Source: an uncultured Bacilli bacterium (GTDB lineage Bacteria > Bacillota_I > Bacilli_A > RFN20 > CAG-631). Taken from it: a stretch of DNA of 64,000 nucleotides. The position numbers were made by a program, and so were the translations under genes. The stretch lies in contig CANQTM010000002.1 in assembly GCA_947626825.1 (NCBI GenBank), positions 52,223 through 116,222 of the forward strand. Reading direction: 5' to 3'. Below are positions 30,913 to 43,522 of this stretch, piece after piece (position 1 is the first letter of the stretch; the number at the start of each line of letters is the position of its first letter). Below the pieces are notes generated by a model. It saw nothing but the letters and a program-made list of their open reading frames with translations, was not told where the DNA came from and did no database searches.

Positions 30913-31702
30913 AGTTAAAATTTTAGTTGTAGGTGATATTGTTGGTAAAGGCGCTAGAAACGCCTTTATTAATTATTTACCTAAATTAAAAGAAAAATAT
31001 GATTATGATTTAATTGCAATAAATGCTGAAAATACGACGCATGGTAAAGGATTAAATTATAAACATTACAAATTGTATCATGAACATCATATTGATGTGT
31101 TGACAATGGGTAATCACCTTCTTGACAATGTAGAAATATATGATTATATTGATAAAATTGATAATATTGTCGTTCCTGGAAATGTAGAATATAATGATCA
31201 AATATTTAATAATCATAAGAAGTTTTCAATTATATTTGAAAATAAAGAAATTATATTTTTAAATTTATTATCAGTATCTGCAGGTCAGAAATTTTTAGAA
31301 AATATAAATGAACCTTTGTCTTATTTTGATAATATTTATAATTTGAATCACAATGCAATTTATATAATTGATTATCATGCTGAATATACTCTTGAAAAAA
31401 ATTTATTAGCATATTATGTTGATAATAGAGCTTCACTTGTATATGGTACACACACCCATGTTCAAACATCTGATGAAAGAATTTTACCAAATGGAACGGG
31501 CTTTATAAGTGATGTTGGCATGTGTGGAGCTGTTGATTCTATTATTGGTTATGACTATCAAAGTTATATCAATAAATTTAAAAATGGTGGTGCTAGTGAA
31601 ATAGCAAAAAAAGGTCCATATATGATTAATGCTTTATATGCTGAAATATCTTTAGAAAATAAAAAAGTTATTAAATTAGAAAGAATAAATCAAAAATTGT
31701 AA
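30896..31702 (+). CDS. ymdB: YmdB-family metallophosphoesterase
   Basis: '[17 protein letters not shown]', '[13 protein letters not shown]', 'TMGNHLLDN', '[27 protein letters not shown]'; after rny. Starts at GTG 30896 or TTG 30902. Confidence 0.92.
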   Translation: MKLQNKVKILVVGDIVGKGARNAFINYLPKLKEKYDYDLIAINAENTTHGKGLNYKHYKLYHEHHIDVLTMGNHLLDNVEIYDYIDKIDNIVVPGNVEYNDQIFNNHKKFSIIFENKEIIFLNLLSVSAGQKFLENINEPLSYFDNIYNLNHNAIYIIDYHAEYTLEKNLLAYYVDNRASLVYGTHTHVQTSDERILPNGTGFISDVGMCGAVDSIIGYDYQSYINKFKNGGASEIAKKGPYMINALYAEISLENKKVIKLERINQKL

Positions 31703-31711
31703 TATTTAAAT

Positions 31712-31746
31712 AAGCCTTTTCATAGTCTTTACTATGGAGGCTTTTT
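31712..31746 (+). promoter_or_regulatory. Hairpin with T-tract containing the spoVS Shine-Dalgarno sequence
   Basis: AAGCCT-ttt-CATAGT-cttt-ACTATG-g-AGGCTT-TTT; GGAGG at 31736-31740 lies in the 3' arm; ATG at 31750. Confidence 0.65.
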
Positions 31747-31749
31747 ATT

Positions 31750-32013
31750 ATGATAGATTTATTAAAAGTAAGAACTAATTCAAATCCTAATGCTGTTGCA
31801 GGTGCTATAGCAAATATTTTAAAGACACAACAAGAATTGAAAGTCCAGGCCATTGGCGCAGGAAGTATTAATCAAGCAGTCAAAGCCTTAGCTATTGCTA
31901 GAGGATATCTAGTTTTATCTGGAAATGATTTAAACTGTGTACCAATTTTTGCTGAAGTAACAATTGAAAATCAAAGTAAAACAGCAATTTGTTTCATAGT
32001 TAAAATGATTTAA
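31750..32013 (+). CDS. spoVS: Stage V sporulation protein S
   Basis: 'LKVRTNSNPNAVAGAIANILK...VQAIGAGSINQAVKALAIARGYL' SpoVS signature. Confidence 0.95.
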   Translation: MIDLLKVRTNSNPNAVAGAIANILKTQQELKVQAIGAGSINQAVKALAIARGYLVLSGNDLNCVPIFAEVTIENQSKTAICFIVKMI

Positions 32014-32017
32014 TAAG

Positions 32018-32037
32018 AAATCCGCAAGGATTTTTTT
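32018..32037 (+). terminator. Terminator after spoVS
   Basis: AAATCC-GCAA-GGATTT followed by TTTT. Confidence 0.65.
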
Positions 32038-32132
32038 AATTTTATAGGGAAAATTTCAAAAAAAATTGATTAATAATAGTAGAGGAGTATAAAATCAACC
32101 AAAGCTTTTAATTATTTATAATTAAATTATTG

Positions 32133-32161
32133 TTTACTTCTTTGAATAATTTTGTTATAAT
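32133..32161 (+). promoter_or_regulatory. Sigma-A-like promoter of rpsF-ssb-rpsR
   Basis: TTTACT-N17-TATAAT. Confidence 0.6.
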
Positions 32162-32174
32162 TACGCCTGTAAAT

Positions 32175-32210
32175 CTCTGCTATAGTTTGCACTATAGCCA
32201 AAGACCAGAG
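32175..32210 (+). promoter_or_regulatory. Structured rpsF leader, candidate S6:S18 autoregulatory element
   Basis: CTCT[GCTATAG-TTTGCA-CTATAGC]CAAAGACC-AGAG directly upstream of the rpsF RBS; asymmetric 3' bulge between two stems. Confidence 0.5.
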
Positions 32211-32222
32211 GGAGGTGTAAGA

Positions 32223-32510
32223 ATGAAAAAATACGAAATTATGTACATTCTTAACGCTAATTTAACTGATGAAGAAAGAGTTACAATCCAAGAAAAACTT
32301 CATAATTGTTTATTAAACAACAAAGACAAAATTGAAGTTAATGAAAAGGATTGGGGCGTCAGAGAATTAGCTTATCCAATTAATTTCAATACAAAAGGTT
32401 ACTATGTTGTTGTAACAGTTGAAGCAGAAAATGATTTGGGTATTAGAGAATTTAGACGTAATTGTAGAATTGAACCAAACGTATTAAGAGAAATGGTTGT
32501 CAGTTTATAA
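32223..32510 (+). CDS. rpsF: 30S ribosomal protein S6
   Basis: 'MKKYEIMYILNANLTDEER', 'DWGVRELAYPINFNTKGYYVV'. Start at 32223 after GGGAGGTG. Confidence 0.96.
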   Translation: MKKYEIMYILNANLTDEERVTIQEKLHNCLLNNKDKIEVNEKDWGVRELAYPINFNTKGYYVVVTVEAENDLGIREFRRNCRIEPNVLREMVVSL

Positions 32511-32531
32511 TCCCTAAAGGAGGTTAAAATA

Positions 32532-33008
32532 ATGTCAATCAATAGAGTAGTATTAACTGGTAGAATTACTAAAGATATCGAACTTAGAGCAACTCAATCT
32601 GATAATAAAGTTACATCTTTTTCAATTGCTGTTGATAGTTATTCAAAAAACCAAGAAACAAACACAACTACTACACAAACAAGTTTTATTAATTGTGTTG
32701 CTTGGAATAATCAAGCCAATTTTCTAAACGAATATTGTAAAAAGGGTTCTTTAATAGCTATTGAAGGTCGTATTCAATCAAGAAGTTATGATCGTCGTGA
32801 CGGCACAAAAGCATATGTAACTGAAGTAGTAGTTGATCGTGTTGAAAATTTAACACCATCACCAAAAGAAAATGCTGATGCAAATGTTAATAATAGTCCT
32901 GTTCAACAAGAACCAAAGTTAGATTCAAGTTTTTCTATCGATGATTCAGGCAATGAAAATGATGATTCATTAGAATTACCTTATTCTGATGATGATTTGC
33001 CATTTTAA
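32532..33008 (+). CDS. ssb: Single-stranded DNA-binding protein
   Basis: OB fold 'MSINRVVLTGRITKDIELRATQSDNKVTSFSIAV', acidic tail ending DDDLPF. Confidence 0.97.
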   Translation: MSINRVVLTGRITKDIELRATQSDNKVTSFSIAVDSYSKNQETNTTTTQTSFINCVAWNNQANFLNEYCKKGSLIAIEGRIQSRSYDRRDGTKAYVTEVVVDRVENLTPSPKENADANVNNSPVQQEPKLDSSFSIDDSGNENDDSLELPYSDDDLPF

Positions 33009-33025
33009 AGAAAGGATAACTAACT

Positions 33026-33250
33026 ATGTATAAAAAACAACAAAGAAGAAAAAAAGTTTGTTATTTTACACAACATAATATTACTTACATCGATTATAAA
33101 GATGTTGAATTATTGAAAAAGTTTATTTCTGCAAACGGCAAAATAACTCCACGTCGTGTTACAGGAACATGTGCAAAATATCAAAGAATGTTGGCTGTTG
33201 CTATTAAAAGAGCACGCCAAATGGCTTTACTTCCATATGTAGGAGAATAA
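33026..33250 (+). CDS. rpsR: 30S ribosomal protein S18
   Basis: '[51 protein letters not shown]'. Confidence 0.97.
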   Translation: MYKKQQRRKKVCYFTQHNITYIDYKDVELLKKFISANGKITPRRVTGTCAKYQRMLAVAIKRARQMALLPYVGE

Positions 33251-33271
33251 GTCTAAATAAGAAAAATTTTT

Positions 33272-33295
33272 GAGCAACGAGAGTTGCTCTTTTTT
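33272..33295 (+). terminator. Terminator of rpsF-ssb-rpsR
   Basis: GAGCAAC-GAGA-GTTGCTC-TTTTTT. Confidence 0.9.
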
Positions 33296-33415
33296 ATATT
33301 TTGTGACAAAATTTTGATTTATAAATTTATGCTTTTATAATTTTTTTTGTGGCTTTATAAAAAACAGAACCTTTTTTTAATGAAATCACATCAATTTTAT
33401 TAAAAAATCTTAAAA

Positions 33416-33438
33416 TTCTTATTATTATATAATAAGAA
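33416..33438. repeat. Perfect 10-bp inverted repeat upstream of the yaaA-recF-gyrBA promoter
   Basis: TTCTTATTAT-TAT-ATAATAAGAA. Confidence 0.9.
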
Positions 33439-33441
33439 AGA

Positions 33442-33470
33442 TTGAAAAACATAAAAAAATAAGGTATAAT
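33442..33470 (+). promoter_or_regulatory. Sigma-A-like promoter of yaaA-recF-gyrB-gyrA
   Basis: TTGAAA-N17-TATAAT. Confidence 0.7.
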
Positions 33471-33499
33471 TTAATCAGGTTTCAATAAGGAGAGGTTTT

Positions 33500-33710
33500 A
33501 TGCAAAAAGTTGCTATTAACACTGAATATATTACATTAGGGCAATTTTTAAAATTCACGCACATTATTAGCAATGGTGGTGATGCAAAAATTTATTTAGC
33601 TACTACTGCTATATATGTTAATTCAATGCTTGAACAACGTCGCGGTAGAAAACTTTATGCTCATGATGTTGTTAAAGTTGCCAACAAAGAATTTGAAATT
33701 GTATCAGTAG

Positions 33711-33724
<14 letters not shown>
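33500..33724 (+). CDS. yaaA: S4-domain protein YaaA
   Basis: Small S4-type protein 'ITLGQFLKFTHIISNGGDAKIYLATTAIYVNSMLEQRRGRKLYAHDVV'; directly upstream of recF. Confidence 0.9.
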
Positions 33725-36810
<3,086 letters not shown>

Positions 36811-36827
36811 GAAAGGAATAAAGTAAC

Positions 36828-39458
36828 ATGAGCGATAAAGAAAAATTAAATGATTTTATCGAAGCTGAAAAAGTTGAAGATAATAATAGTAATATAGAAA
36901 TAGCTAATCTTTCAGAAAAAGTAAAAAAGTCTTTCCTTGAATATGCTATGTCAGTTATTGTTGCAAGAGCAATTCCAGATGTCAAAGATGGTATGAAGCC
37001 AGTTCATAGAAGAATTTTATTTGGTATGAGCGAAGCAGGTATGTATTCAACAACACCACACAAAAAATCTGCACGTATTGTTGGTGATGTCATGGGTAAA
37101 TATCACCCTCATGGAGATTCATCAATATATGAAGCAATGGTTCGTTTAGCACAAGGATTTTCTACTCGATATCCTTTAGTTGATGGACATGGAAACTTTG
37201 GTTCAATTGATGGTGATGGTGCTGCTGCAATGCGTTATACCGAAGCACGTATGTCAAAAATAGCCATGGAAATGGTTAGAGATATTCATAAAAATACAGT
37301 TGATTTTGTTCCAAATTATGATGGTGAAGATGAAGAACCAGTAGCATTGCCATCTAGATTTCCAAATATTTTAGTTAATGGTGCCACAGGAATTGCTGTA
37401 GGTATGGCTACTAATATTCCACCTCACAATTTAGGTGAAGCTATTGATGCTACTTTAGCTGTATATGAAAATCCTGATATTTCAGTTGCTGATTTAATGA
37501 ATATTATTCCAGGTCCTGATTTTCCAACAGGAGCATATATTATGGGAAAATCTGGCATTGTTAAGGCGTATGAAACAGGGCAAGGAACAATTATTATTCG
37601 TTCAAAAACTGATATAGATTATAAAGGCCCAAATGGAAAACCAAGAATTGTTATTAGTGAAATACCTTATGGTGTTAATAAAGCTAATATGATTGAAAAA
37701 ATGGGAGAACTTGCTAGGGATAAAATAATTGATGGCTTAACTGATATTCGTGATGAATCAGCAGGTGAAGATATAAGAGTTGTTATTGAACTTAGAAAAG
37801 ATGTTGTTCCTGAAGTTGTATTAAATCAATTGTTCAAATTAACTACTTTGCAAACATCTTACGGAATCAATTGTTTAGTTTTGGATAATGGAGAGCCAAA
37901 AGTTTATGGAATTAAATCGATTTTACAAGCTTATATGAATCACCAATTTGATGTTGTAAGTAGAAGAATTCGTTTTGATTTAGCAAAAGATGAAGAAAGA
38001 GCTCATATTTTAAAGGGCTTAATTAAAGCTTTAGCTAATATTGATGAAGTTATTGCTATAATTAAACAAACAAAAGATAATGATGATTCAACAGCTAAAT
38101 TAATGGAAAAATTTGAAATGTCTGAAAAGCAAGCAAAGGCAGTTTTAGCAATGACACTTTCTAAATTAAATTCATTAGAAACTGAAAAAATTGAAACTGA
38201 ACATCATGATCTTGAAGAAGAAATTGCTTATTTTAATAGAGTTTTAAATGATAAAAATGAAATTTATAAAATTATTAAATCAGAAATGTTAGAAATAAAA
38301 GAAAAATATGCTGACAAACGTCGTTCTGAAATTTTAGGTGGAGAATTTAATATCGATGATGAAGATTTAATTCCACAAGAAGATATTATTATTACTCTAA
38401 CAGTTAATGGGTATATAAAACGTGTTCCTTCTGATACATATCATACACAAAAACGTGGTGGTAAAGGAATGCGTGGTATGACAACTAATGATGATGATAT
38501 TGTTGATAAAATTGTTGTTGCTAATACCCATGAAGATATTTTATTCTTTACAAATTATGGTAAAGTTTATCGAATAAGAGGACATCAAATTCCAGAATAT
38601 TCAAGAACATCAAAAGGTATTCCAGCTATTAATTTGTTAAAGATGGATAATCAAGAAAAAATACGTTCAATTATTTCTATCGATAATAAATCAAATGAAT
38701 TAACAGATGAACATAGTTTAGTTTTTGTTACAAAAAAAGGCGTTACAAAAAGAGTTTATTTATCTGAATTTGTTAGAATTAATCAAAATGGAAAAATTGC
38801 CATTAATCTTCGTGAAGATGATGAATTAATTGATGTAAAATTAACAGATGGAAGTGCTGAAATATTTATTGCATCATCAAATGGTAAAGTTGTTAGATTT
38901 AATGAAAGTGAAATTCGTTGTATGGGTCGAACAGCTTCAGGAGTTAGAGGCATTAATGTTGGCTCTGGCGAAGTTGTCGGTGTTGCTACATCACTTGAAG
39001 GACAATATATCTTAGTAATTTCAGAATATGGATATGGTAAAAAATCTAAAATGGAAGATTATCGTCTAACTAAACGTGGTGGTCAAGGTGTTTTAACTAT
39101 CAAAACAACTGATAAAAACGGTAAATTGGCTAAAATTGTTGCTGTTAATGGTGATGAAGATGTTTTAGTTGTTACAAATTTAGGAATTATTATTAGAACA
39201 TCATTAAAGCAAGTTAATGTTTCTGGTCGTAATACTTTAGGAGTTAGAATTATTAAATTATCTAATGACCAAAAAGTGTCTTCTTTATGCGTAACTGAAG
39301 CATATGATGAAGAAAGCAATGAAGTTATAAATGGAAATTTAGATAATAATGAAACCGAACAAAAAAATGTCGATGAAAATGATATTATTGAAAATTCAGA
39401 AACTAATGAAACTCTTGATGAACAAATAGAAAATGATAATAATGATGTTGAAGAATAG
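36828..39458 (+). CDS. gyrA: DNA gyrase subunit A
   Basis: '[28 protein letters not shown]', active-site region '[12 protein letters not shown]', GyrA box 'KRGGKG', acidic tail. Confidence 0.97.
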   Translation: MSDKEKLNDFIEAEKVEDNNSNIEIANLSEKVKKSFLEYAMSVIVARAIPDVKDGMKPVHRRILFGMSEAGMYSTTPHKKSARIVGDVMGKYHPHGDSSIYEAMVRLAQGFSTRYPLVDGHGNFGSIDGDGAAAMRYTEARMSKIAMEMVRDIHKNTVDFVPNYDGEDEEPVALPSRFPNILVNGATGIAVGMATNIPPHNLGEAIDATLAVYENPDISVADLMNIIPGPDFPTGAYIMGKSGIVKAYETGQGTIIIRSKTDIDYKGPNGKPRIVISEIPYGVNKANMIEKMGELARDKIIDGLTDIRDESAGEDIRVVIELRKDVVPEVVLNQLFKLTTLQTSYGINCLVLDNGEPKVYGIKSILQAYMNHQFDVVSRRIRFDLAKDEERAHILKGLIKALANIDEVIAIIKQTKDNDDSTAKLMEKFEMSEKQAKAVLAMTLSKLNSLETEKIETEHHDLEEEIAYFNRVLNDKNEIYKIIKSEMLEIKEKYADKRRSEILGGEFNIDDEDLIPQEDIIITLTVNGYIKRVPSDTYHTQKRGGKGMRGMTTNDDDIVDKIVVANTHEDILFFTNYGKVYRIRGHQIPEYSRTSKGIPAINLLKMDNQEKIRSIISIDNKSNELTDEHSLVFVTKKGVTKRVYLSEFVRINQNGKIAINLREDDELIDVKLTDGSAEIFIASSNGKVVRFNESEIRCMGRTASGVRGINVGSGEVVGVATSLEGQYILVISEYGYGKKSKMEDYRLTKRGGQGVLTIKTTDKNGKLAKIVAVNGDEDVLVVTNLGIIIRTSLKQVNVSGRNTLGVRIIKLSNDQKVSSLCVTEAYDEESNEVINGNLDNNETEQKNVDENDIIENSETNETLDEQIENDNNDVEE

Positions 39459-39469
39459 AGGCCAAAATT

Positions 39470-40762
39470 ATGATTGATATTGCTATTTTAAGGAATAATC
39501 CTGAAGCTGTTAAAGAAAACATGATAAAAAAATATCAACAAAACAAACTTCATTTAGTTGATGAAATTTTAGATGTTGATAAAAAATGTCGAGAATATGT
39601 TACTAAAGGCAGCGAATTACGTGGTAAGAAAAATGAACTTAGTAAACAAATTGGAATTTATTTTAAAAATAAAGAAATAGAAAAAGCTAATGAAACAAAA
39701 AAATTAATTGCCAATATCGATGAACAATTAAAAGATTTAGAAGTTCAAGAAGAACAATTAATCAAACAAAGAACTTCATTGATGATGAAAATTCCTAATT
39801 TCATAGATCCTGAAGTTCCAATTGGTCCAGATGATACACATAATGTAGAACTTCAAAAGTTTGGTGAGCCAGCATTAAAAGATTTTGAAATTCCATATCA
39901 TACAGATATTATGGAAAGCTTTTCAGGAATTGATATTGATGCTGCAAGACGTGTATCAGGTAATGGTTTTTATTATTTAACTGGTGATATTGCTAGATTA
40001 CATTCAGCTGTTTTAACTTATGCTCGTGATTTTATGATTGATCGTGGTTTTACATATGTTTTACCACCATTTATGATTAGAAGTAGTGTAGTAACTGGCG
40101 TTATGTCATTTGAAGAAATGGACGCAATGATGTATAAAATTGAAGGGGAAGATCTTTATTTAATTGGTACTTCAGAACATTCAATGATTGGACGTTTTAT
40201 TGATCAAATTATTGATGAAAAAAATTTACCATATGTTTTAACATCATATTCTCCATGTTTTAGAAAAGAAAAAGGAGCTCATGGTTTAGAAGAAAGAGGA
40301 GTATATCGTATTCATCAATTTGAAAAACAAGAAATGATAATAGTATGTAAGCCTGAAGAATCTAGAGATTGGTTTGTAAAATTATATACTAATACTGTTG
40401 ATTTGTTCCGTTCAATGGATATTCCAGTAAGAACATTGGAATGTTGTTCAGGTGATTTGGCAGATTTAAAATGTCGTTCAATAGATGTAGAAGCATGGTC
40501 ACCACGTCAACAAAAATATTTTGAAGTTGGTTCTTGTTCAAATTTAACTGATGCCCAAGCACGAAGATTAAGTATTCGTGTTAAAGGAGAAGATGGTAAT
40601 AAATATTTACCACATACTTTAAACAATACTGTAGTTGCTTCACCAAGAATGTTAATTGCTTTACTTGAAAATAATTTGAATGCTGATGGTTCGGTAAATA
40701 TACCAAAAGTTTTACAACCATATATGGGTGGTAAAACAAAATTAGTTCCAAATAAAAAATAA
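39470..40762 (+). CDS. serS: Seryl-tRNA synthetase
   Basis: N-terminal coiled coil; class II motifs 'FRKEKGAHGLEERGVYRIHQFEKQEM', 'SCSNLTDAQARR'. Confidence 0.97.
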   Translation: MIDIAILRNNPEAVKENMIKKYQQNKLHLVDEILDVDKKCREYVTKGSELRGKKNELSKQIGIYFKNKEIEKANETKKLIANIDEQLKDLEVQEEQLIKQRTSLMMKIPNFIDPEVPIGPDDTHNVELQKFGEPALKDFEIPYHTDIMESFSGIDIDAARRVSGNGFYYLTGDIARLHSAVLTYARDFMIDRGFTYVLPPFMIRSSVVTGVMSFEEMDAMMYKIEGEDLYLIGTSEHSMIGRFIDQIIDEKNLPYVLTSYSPCFRKEKGAHGLEERGVYRIHQFEKQEMIIVCKPEESRDWFVKLYTNTVDLFRSMDIPVRTLECCSGDLADLKCRSIDVEAWSPRQQKYFEVGSCSNLTDAQARRLSIRVKGEDGNKYLPHTLNNTVVASPRMLIALLENNLNADGSVNIPKVLQPYMGGKTKLVPNKK

Positions 40763-40784
40763 AAGCACTTAAAATGTGCTTTTT
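40761..40784 (+). terminator. Terminator-like hairpin overlapping the serS stop codon, 8 nt before dus ATG
   Basis: AAAAGCAC-TTAAAAT-GTGCTTTTT. Confidence 0.65.
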
Positions 40785-40792
40785 GTCATGTT

Positions 40793-41767
40793 ATGGGATA
40801 TAAAATAGGAAATATTCAAATAGATAATATTTTAAGTTTAGCGCCAATGGCTGGAGTTACTAATATTGCTTATCGTAAAATGTGTAAAAAATATGGAGCA
40901 GGAGTTGTAACAACAGAAATGATTTCTGACAAAGGTATTTTTTATAATGATAAAAAAACTAAAATGTTAGGAATGATAGATGATTTTGAACATCCTGTAG
41001 GCATACAAATTTTTGGCGGTGATTTAGAAACATTAATTTTTGCTGCCAAATGGGTTGATGAAGAAACAAATGCTGATTTTATTGATATAAATATGGGTTG
41101 TCCTGTTTTAAAAGTCTTAAAAAGTAATGCTGGCAGCAAATACTTACTTGATGTTGATAGAATTTATAAAACAGTTGATTCTATTGTCAAAAATGTAAAA
41201 AAGCCTGTTACTGTAAAGATTAGAATAGGATATGATCATAATTCAATAAATGCTATAGAAGTATGTAATGCCATCATTAAAGCTAACGCAAGTGCTATTG
41301 CGATTCATGGTCGAACAAAAAGTGATTTGTATTCAGGCGAAGTTAATTATCAAATAATTAAAGAAATTAAAGAGCAACATCCAAATTTTCCAATAATTGC
41401 AAATGGAAATATTGATTCTCCTCAAAAGGCAAAACAAGTATTAGATTATACAAAATGCGATGGCCTTATGATTGGCCGTGCTTCATATGGTAATCCATTT
41501 ATTTTTAAACAAATTAATCATTATTTAAAATATAATGAACTTTTAGATGACTTGAAAATTGCTGATAGAATCAATATTTTACTTGATTATGCTAAAGATT
41601 TGATTTTTTATAAAGGTGAATTGATGGCAATGAAAGAATTACGAGGTCAGGCTGGTTGGTTTATTAAAAATTGTCCAAATAGTTCTAAAATAAGGGCACA
41701 ACTTTCAAGTATTAACACCTTTGATGATTTAAAAAATATCTTAAATTTAACAATTTTTGAAAATTAA
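40793..41767 (+). CDS. dus: tRNA-dihydrouridine synthase
   Basis: 'LAPMAGVTNIAYRKMCKKYGAGVVTTEMIS', 'DINMGCPVLKVLKSNAGS', 'AIAIHGRTKSDLYSGEVNY', 'DGLMIGRASYGNP'. Confidence 0.95.
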   Translation: MGYKIGNIQIDNILSLAPMAGVTNIAYRKMCKKYGAGVVTTEMISDKGIFYNDKKTKMLGMIDDFEHPVGIQIFGGDLETLIFAAKWVDEETNADFIDINMGCPVLKVLKSNAGSKYLLDVDRIYKTVDSIVKNVKKPVTVKIRIGYDHNSINAIEVCNAIIKANASAIAIHGRTKSDLYSGEVNYQIIKEIKEQHPNFPIIANGNIDSPQKAKQVLDYTKCDGLMIGRASYGNPFIFKQINHYLKYNELLDDLKIADRINILLDYAKDLIFYKGELMAMKELRGQAGWFIKNCPNSSKIRAQLSSINTFDDLKNILNLTIFEN

Positions 41768-41773
41768 AATACT

Positions 41774-41796
41774 AAAAGAACTTTATGTTCTTTTTA
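41774..41796 (+). terminator. Terminator after dus
   Basis: AAAAGAAC-TTTAT-GTTCTTTTT. Confidence 0.75.
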
Positions 41797-41862
41797 TTTT
41801 TTTTTAGGACAAAAAAACAATAATTTTTGAAAAATATTTATATTTTAAAATTAATACTATGT

Positions 41863-41876
41863 ATTAAGCGCTTACA
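41863..41876. promoter_or_regulatory. LacI/CcpA-type (cre-like) operator upstream of the surface-glycan locus
   Basis: Minus-strand TGTAAGCGCTTAAT (core TAAGCGCTTA palindrome), 12/14 match to TGWAANCGNTNWCA by eye; 5 nt upstream of TATAAT at 41882-41887. Confidence 0.6.
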
Positions 41877-41927
41877 TATGTTATAATTACAGCGATATAA
41901 AATTTCATATATTTTAGGAGGAAATTT

Positions 41928-43496
41928 ATGCAAAAGAAAAATTATTTGCTATTATGTGTTTTACTTTCAACTGCATTAATAAGTTGTGGTACAACAAATA
42001 ATAGTGAGGCAAGTAGTAATCCTAGTGAACAAACTACTAGTTCTGATGTTTCAACAAGTACCCCAAGCGAATCTAGTACCACTAGTGATTCTAGTGTTCC
42101 AAGCAGTACAAGCACACCTACTAGTAGCAGCACTTCAAGTGCTTCAACAAATTCTTCGAGCAGTTATGTGGTTGATGAATCAGTTGATTTTAGTAAAATG
42201 CTTTCTGATACTATTGATTTAGAAAGGACAAGTTCTTTACCTGCTTATACTCCACAAACATTTGATGTATCAACTTATACAACAAGCAAAACTAACTTGA
42301 GTGATGGTGTTGATTTAATAAAAGTTGATTATAGTTTAAAAAATGGTAATAAAATTTGGCCAAAAGTTATTGAAGTTGATTTAAGTAAAGCAAATATTGT
42401 TGCTGGAAGTAATGATAATACTACAGATCAAAATCTTTATAAAACTAGAACACTTCCAATTACTCAAGCTACTGCTTGGGAAAGAGACAATCAAGGTAAA
42501 CAATTTATTGCTGTTACAAATGCTGATTTTTTTGGCTCAACAGTTGTAAATGCTTTTGCAAAAGATAATGTTGTTTTAAAAGCTTCACATAATTTTCAAA
42601 AAAATAGTGATGGTGCTCTTGAAGATGTACCTAAATCAAAGCCAATGCTATTTGGAGTATCAAGTGCTGGTGCAAAAATTGCTCCAATTACAAATGAAAG
42701 CGATTATGAGACTAATTTGCAAGGCTATATAATGCAAGGCTCTATTATTGCATTTAATCATGAAGGGGTTGCTCAATTAAAAACTTCATTTCCACAAGAA
42801 AATGGAGTTATAAAACAAGGAATGAGTGTTTTAACTTCAAAAAAATCTTTTAATATTCAATCTCAAAATAAAGTTTATTTATTTAAAAAGATTCAAAAAG
42901 ATCAAACACCTGATGGTGATGTTAGAGGTTGTATTATTGAAGATGTTAGTGGCGTTTCAAAAGTAACTATTTCTGATGATGATTTTGGATATATAGTTGT
43001 TGGTTATAAAACTAAATTTGAATATAATGTTGGCGATTATTTTATGGCTTCAAAAAATATAATTGGAAGTCAAGATGGCAAATGGCTTGGATTTAATACA
43101 ATTTTAGGTTGTCGTCAATCTTTAGTTGAAAATGGAACTATTCCTGCAACTGTTGCTAAAGAAGATTCAAATGGCGCACAATCAAGAGTTCCAAGAACAG
43201 CTGTTGGTATTAAACCTGATGGTAAAGTTGTTATTGTTTCCATTGAAGATATACATTATGGTTCAAAAAATTGGCAAGCAACATGCAGTGGTTTAACTTT
43301 ACCTCAATTAGCAGATTTTATGAGATATTATGGTTGTTATGTAGCTGCAAATTTTGATGGTGGTGGTTCATCACAATTAATAACTAAAGCAAAAGGTGGA
43401 GAAGCAACTGTACAAACAAGATCTTCTGATACAGGAAGTGATAAAGTTAATTCTTCAAGAACTGTTATAAATACAATTATTGTAACAACAAAATAA
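41928..43496 (+). CDS. Lipoprotein with phosphodiester glycosidase (NAGPA/DUF2233-like) domain
   Basis: Lipobox 'LISCGTT', Ser/Thr-rich linker, C-terminal 'RTAVGIKPDGKVVIVSIEDI...SGLTLPQLADFMRYYGCYVAANFDGGGSSQLI'. Confidence 0.82.
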   Translation: MQKKNYLLLCVLLSTALISCGTTNNSEASSNPSEQTTSSDVSTSTPSESSTTSDSSVPSSTSTPTSSSTSSASTNSSSSYVVDESVDFSKMLSDTIDLERTSSLPAYTPQTFDVSTYTTSKTNLSDGVDLIKVDYSLKNGNKIWPKVIEVDLSKANIVAGSNDNTTDQNLYKTRTLPITQATAWERDNQGKQFIAVTNADFFGSTVVNAFAKDNVVLKASHNFQKNSDGALEDVPKSKPMLFGVSSAGAKIAPITNESDYETNLQGYIMQGSIIAFNHEGVAQLKTSFPQENGVIKQGMSVLTSKKSFNIQSQNKVYLFKKIQKDQTPDGDVRGCIIEDVSGVSKVTISDDDFGYIVVGYKTKFEYNVGDYFMASKNIIGSQDGKWLGFNTILGCRQSLVENGTIPATVAKEDSNGAQSRVPRTAVGIKPDGKVVIVSIEDIHYGSKNWQATCSGLTLPQLADFMRYYGCYVAANFDGGGSSQLITKAKGGEATVQTRSSDTGSDKVNSSRTVINTIIVTTK

Positions 43497-43522
43497 TAGA
43501 TTTAAGAAAGAGGTTTTATTAT

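Noticed and set aside
33296-33499. Possible oriC between rpsR and yaaA
   Set aside because: No convincing TTATCCACA-type DnaA boxes seen on either strand; explained by terminator plus promoter.
36828-39458. Possible quinolone-resistance mutation in GyrA
   Set aside because: QRDR reads [17 protein letters not shown], with Ser and Glu at the two main positions, i.e. wild-type-like.
42001-42175. Repetitive DNA in the NAGPA-like gene
   Set aside because: Codons for a Ser/Thr-rich linker typical of lipoproteins; not a distinct repeat element or CRISPR.
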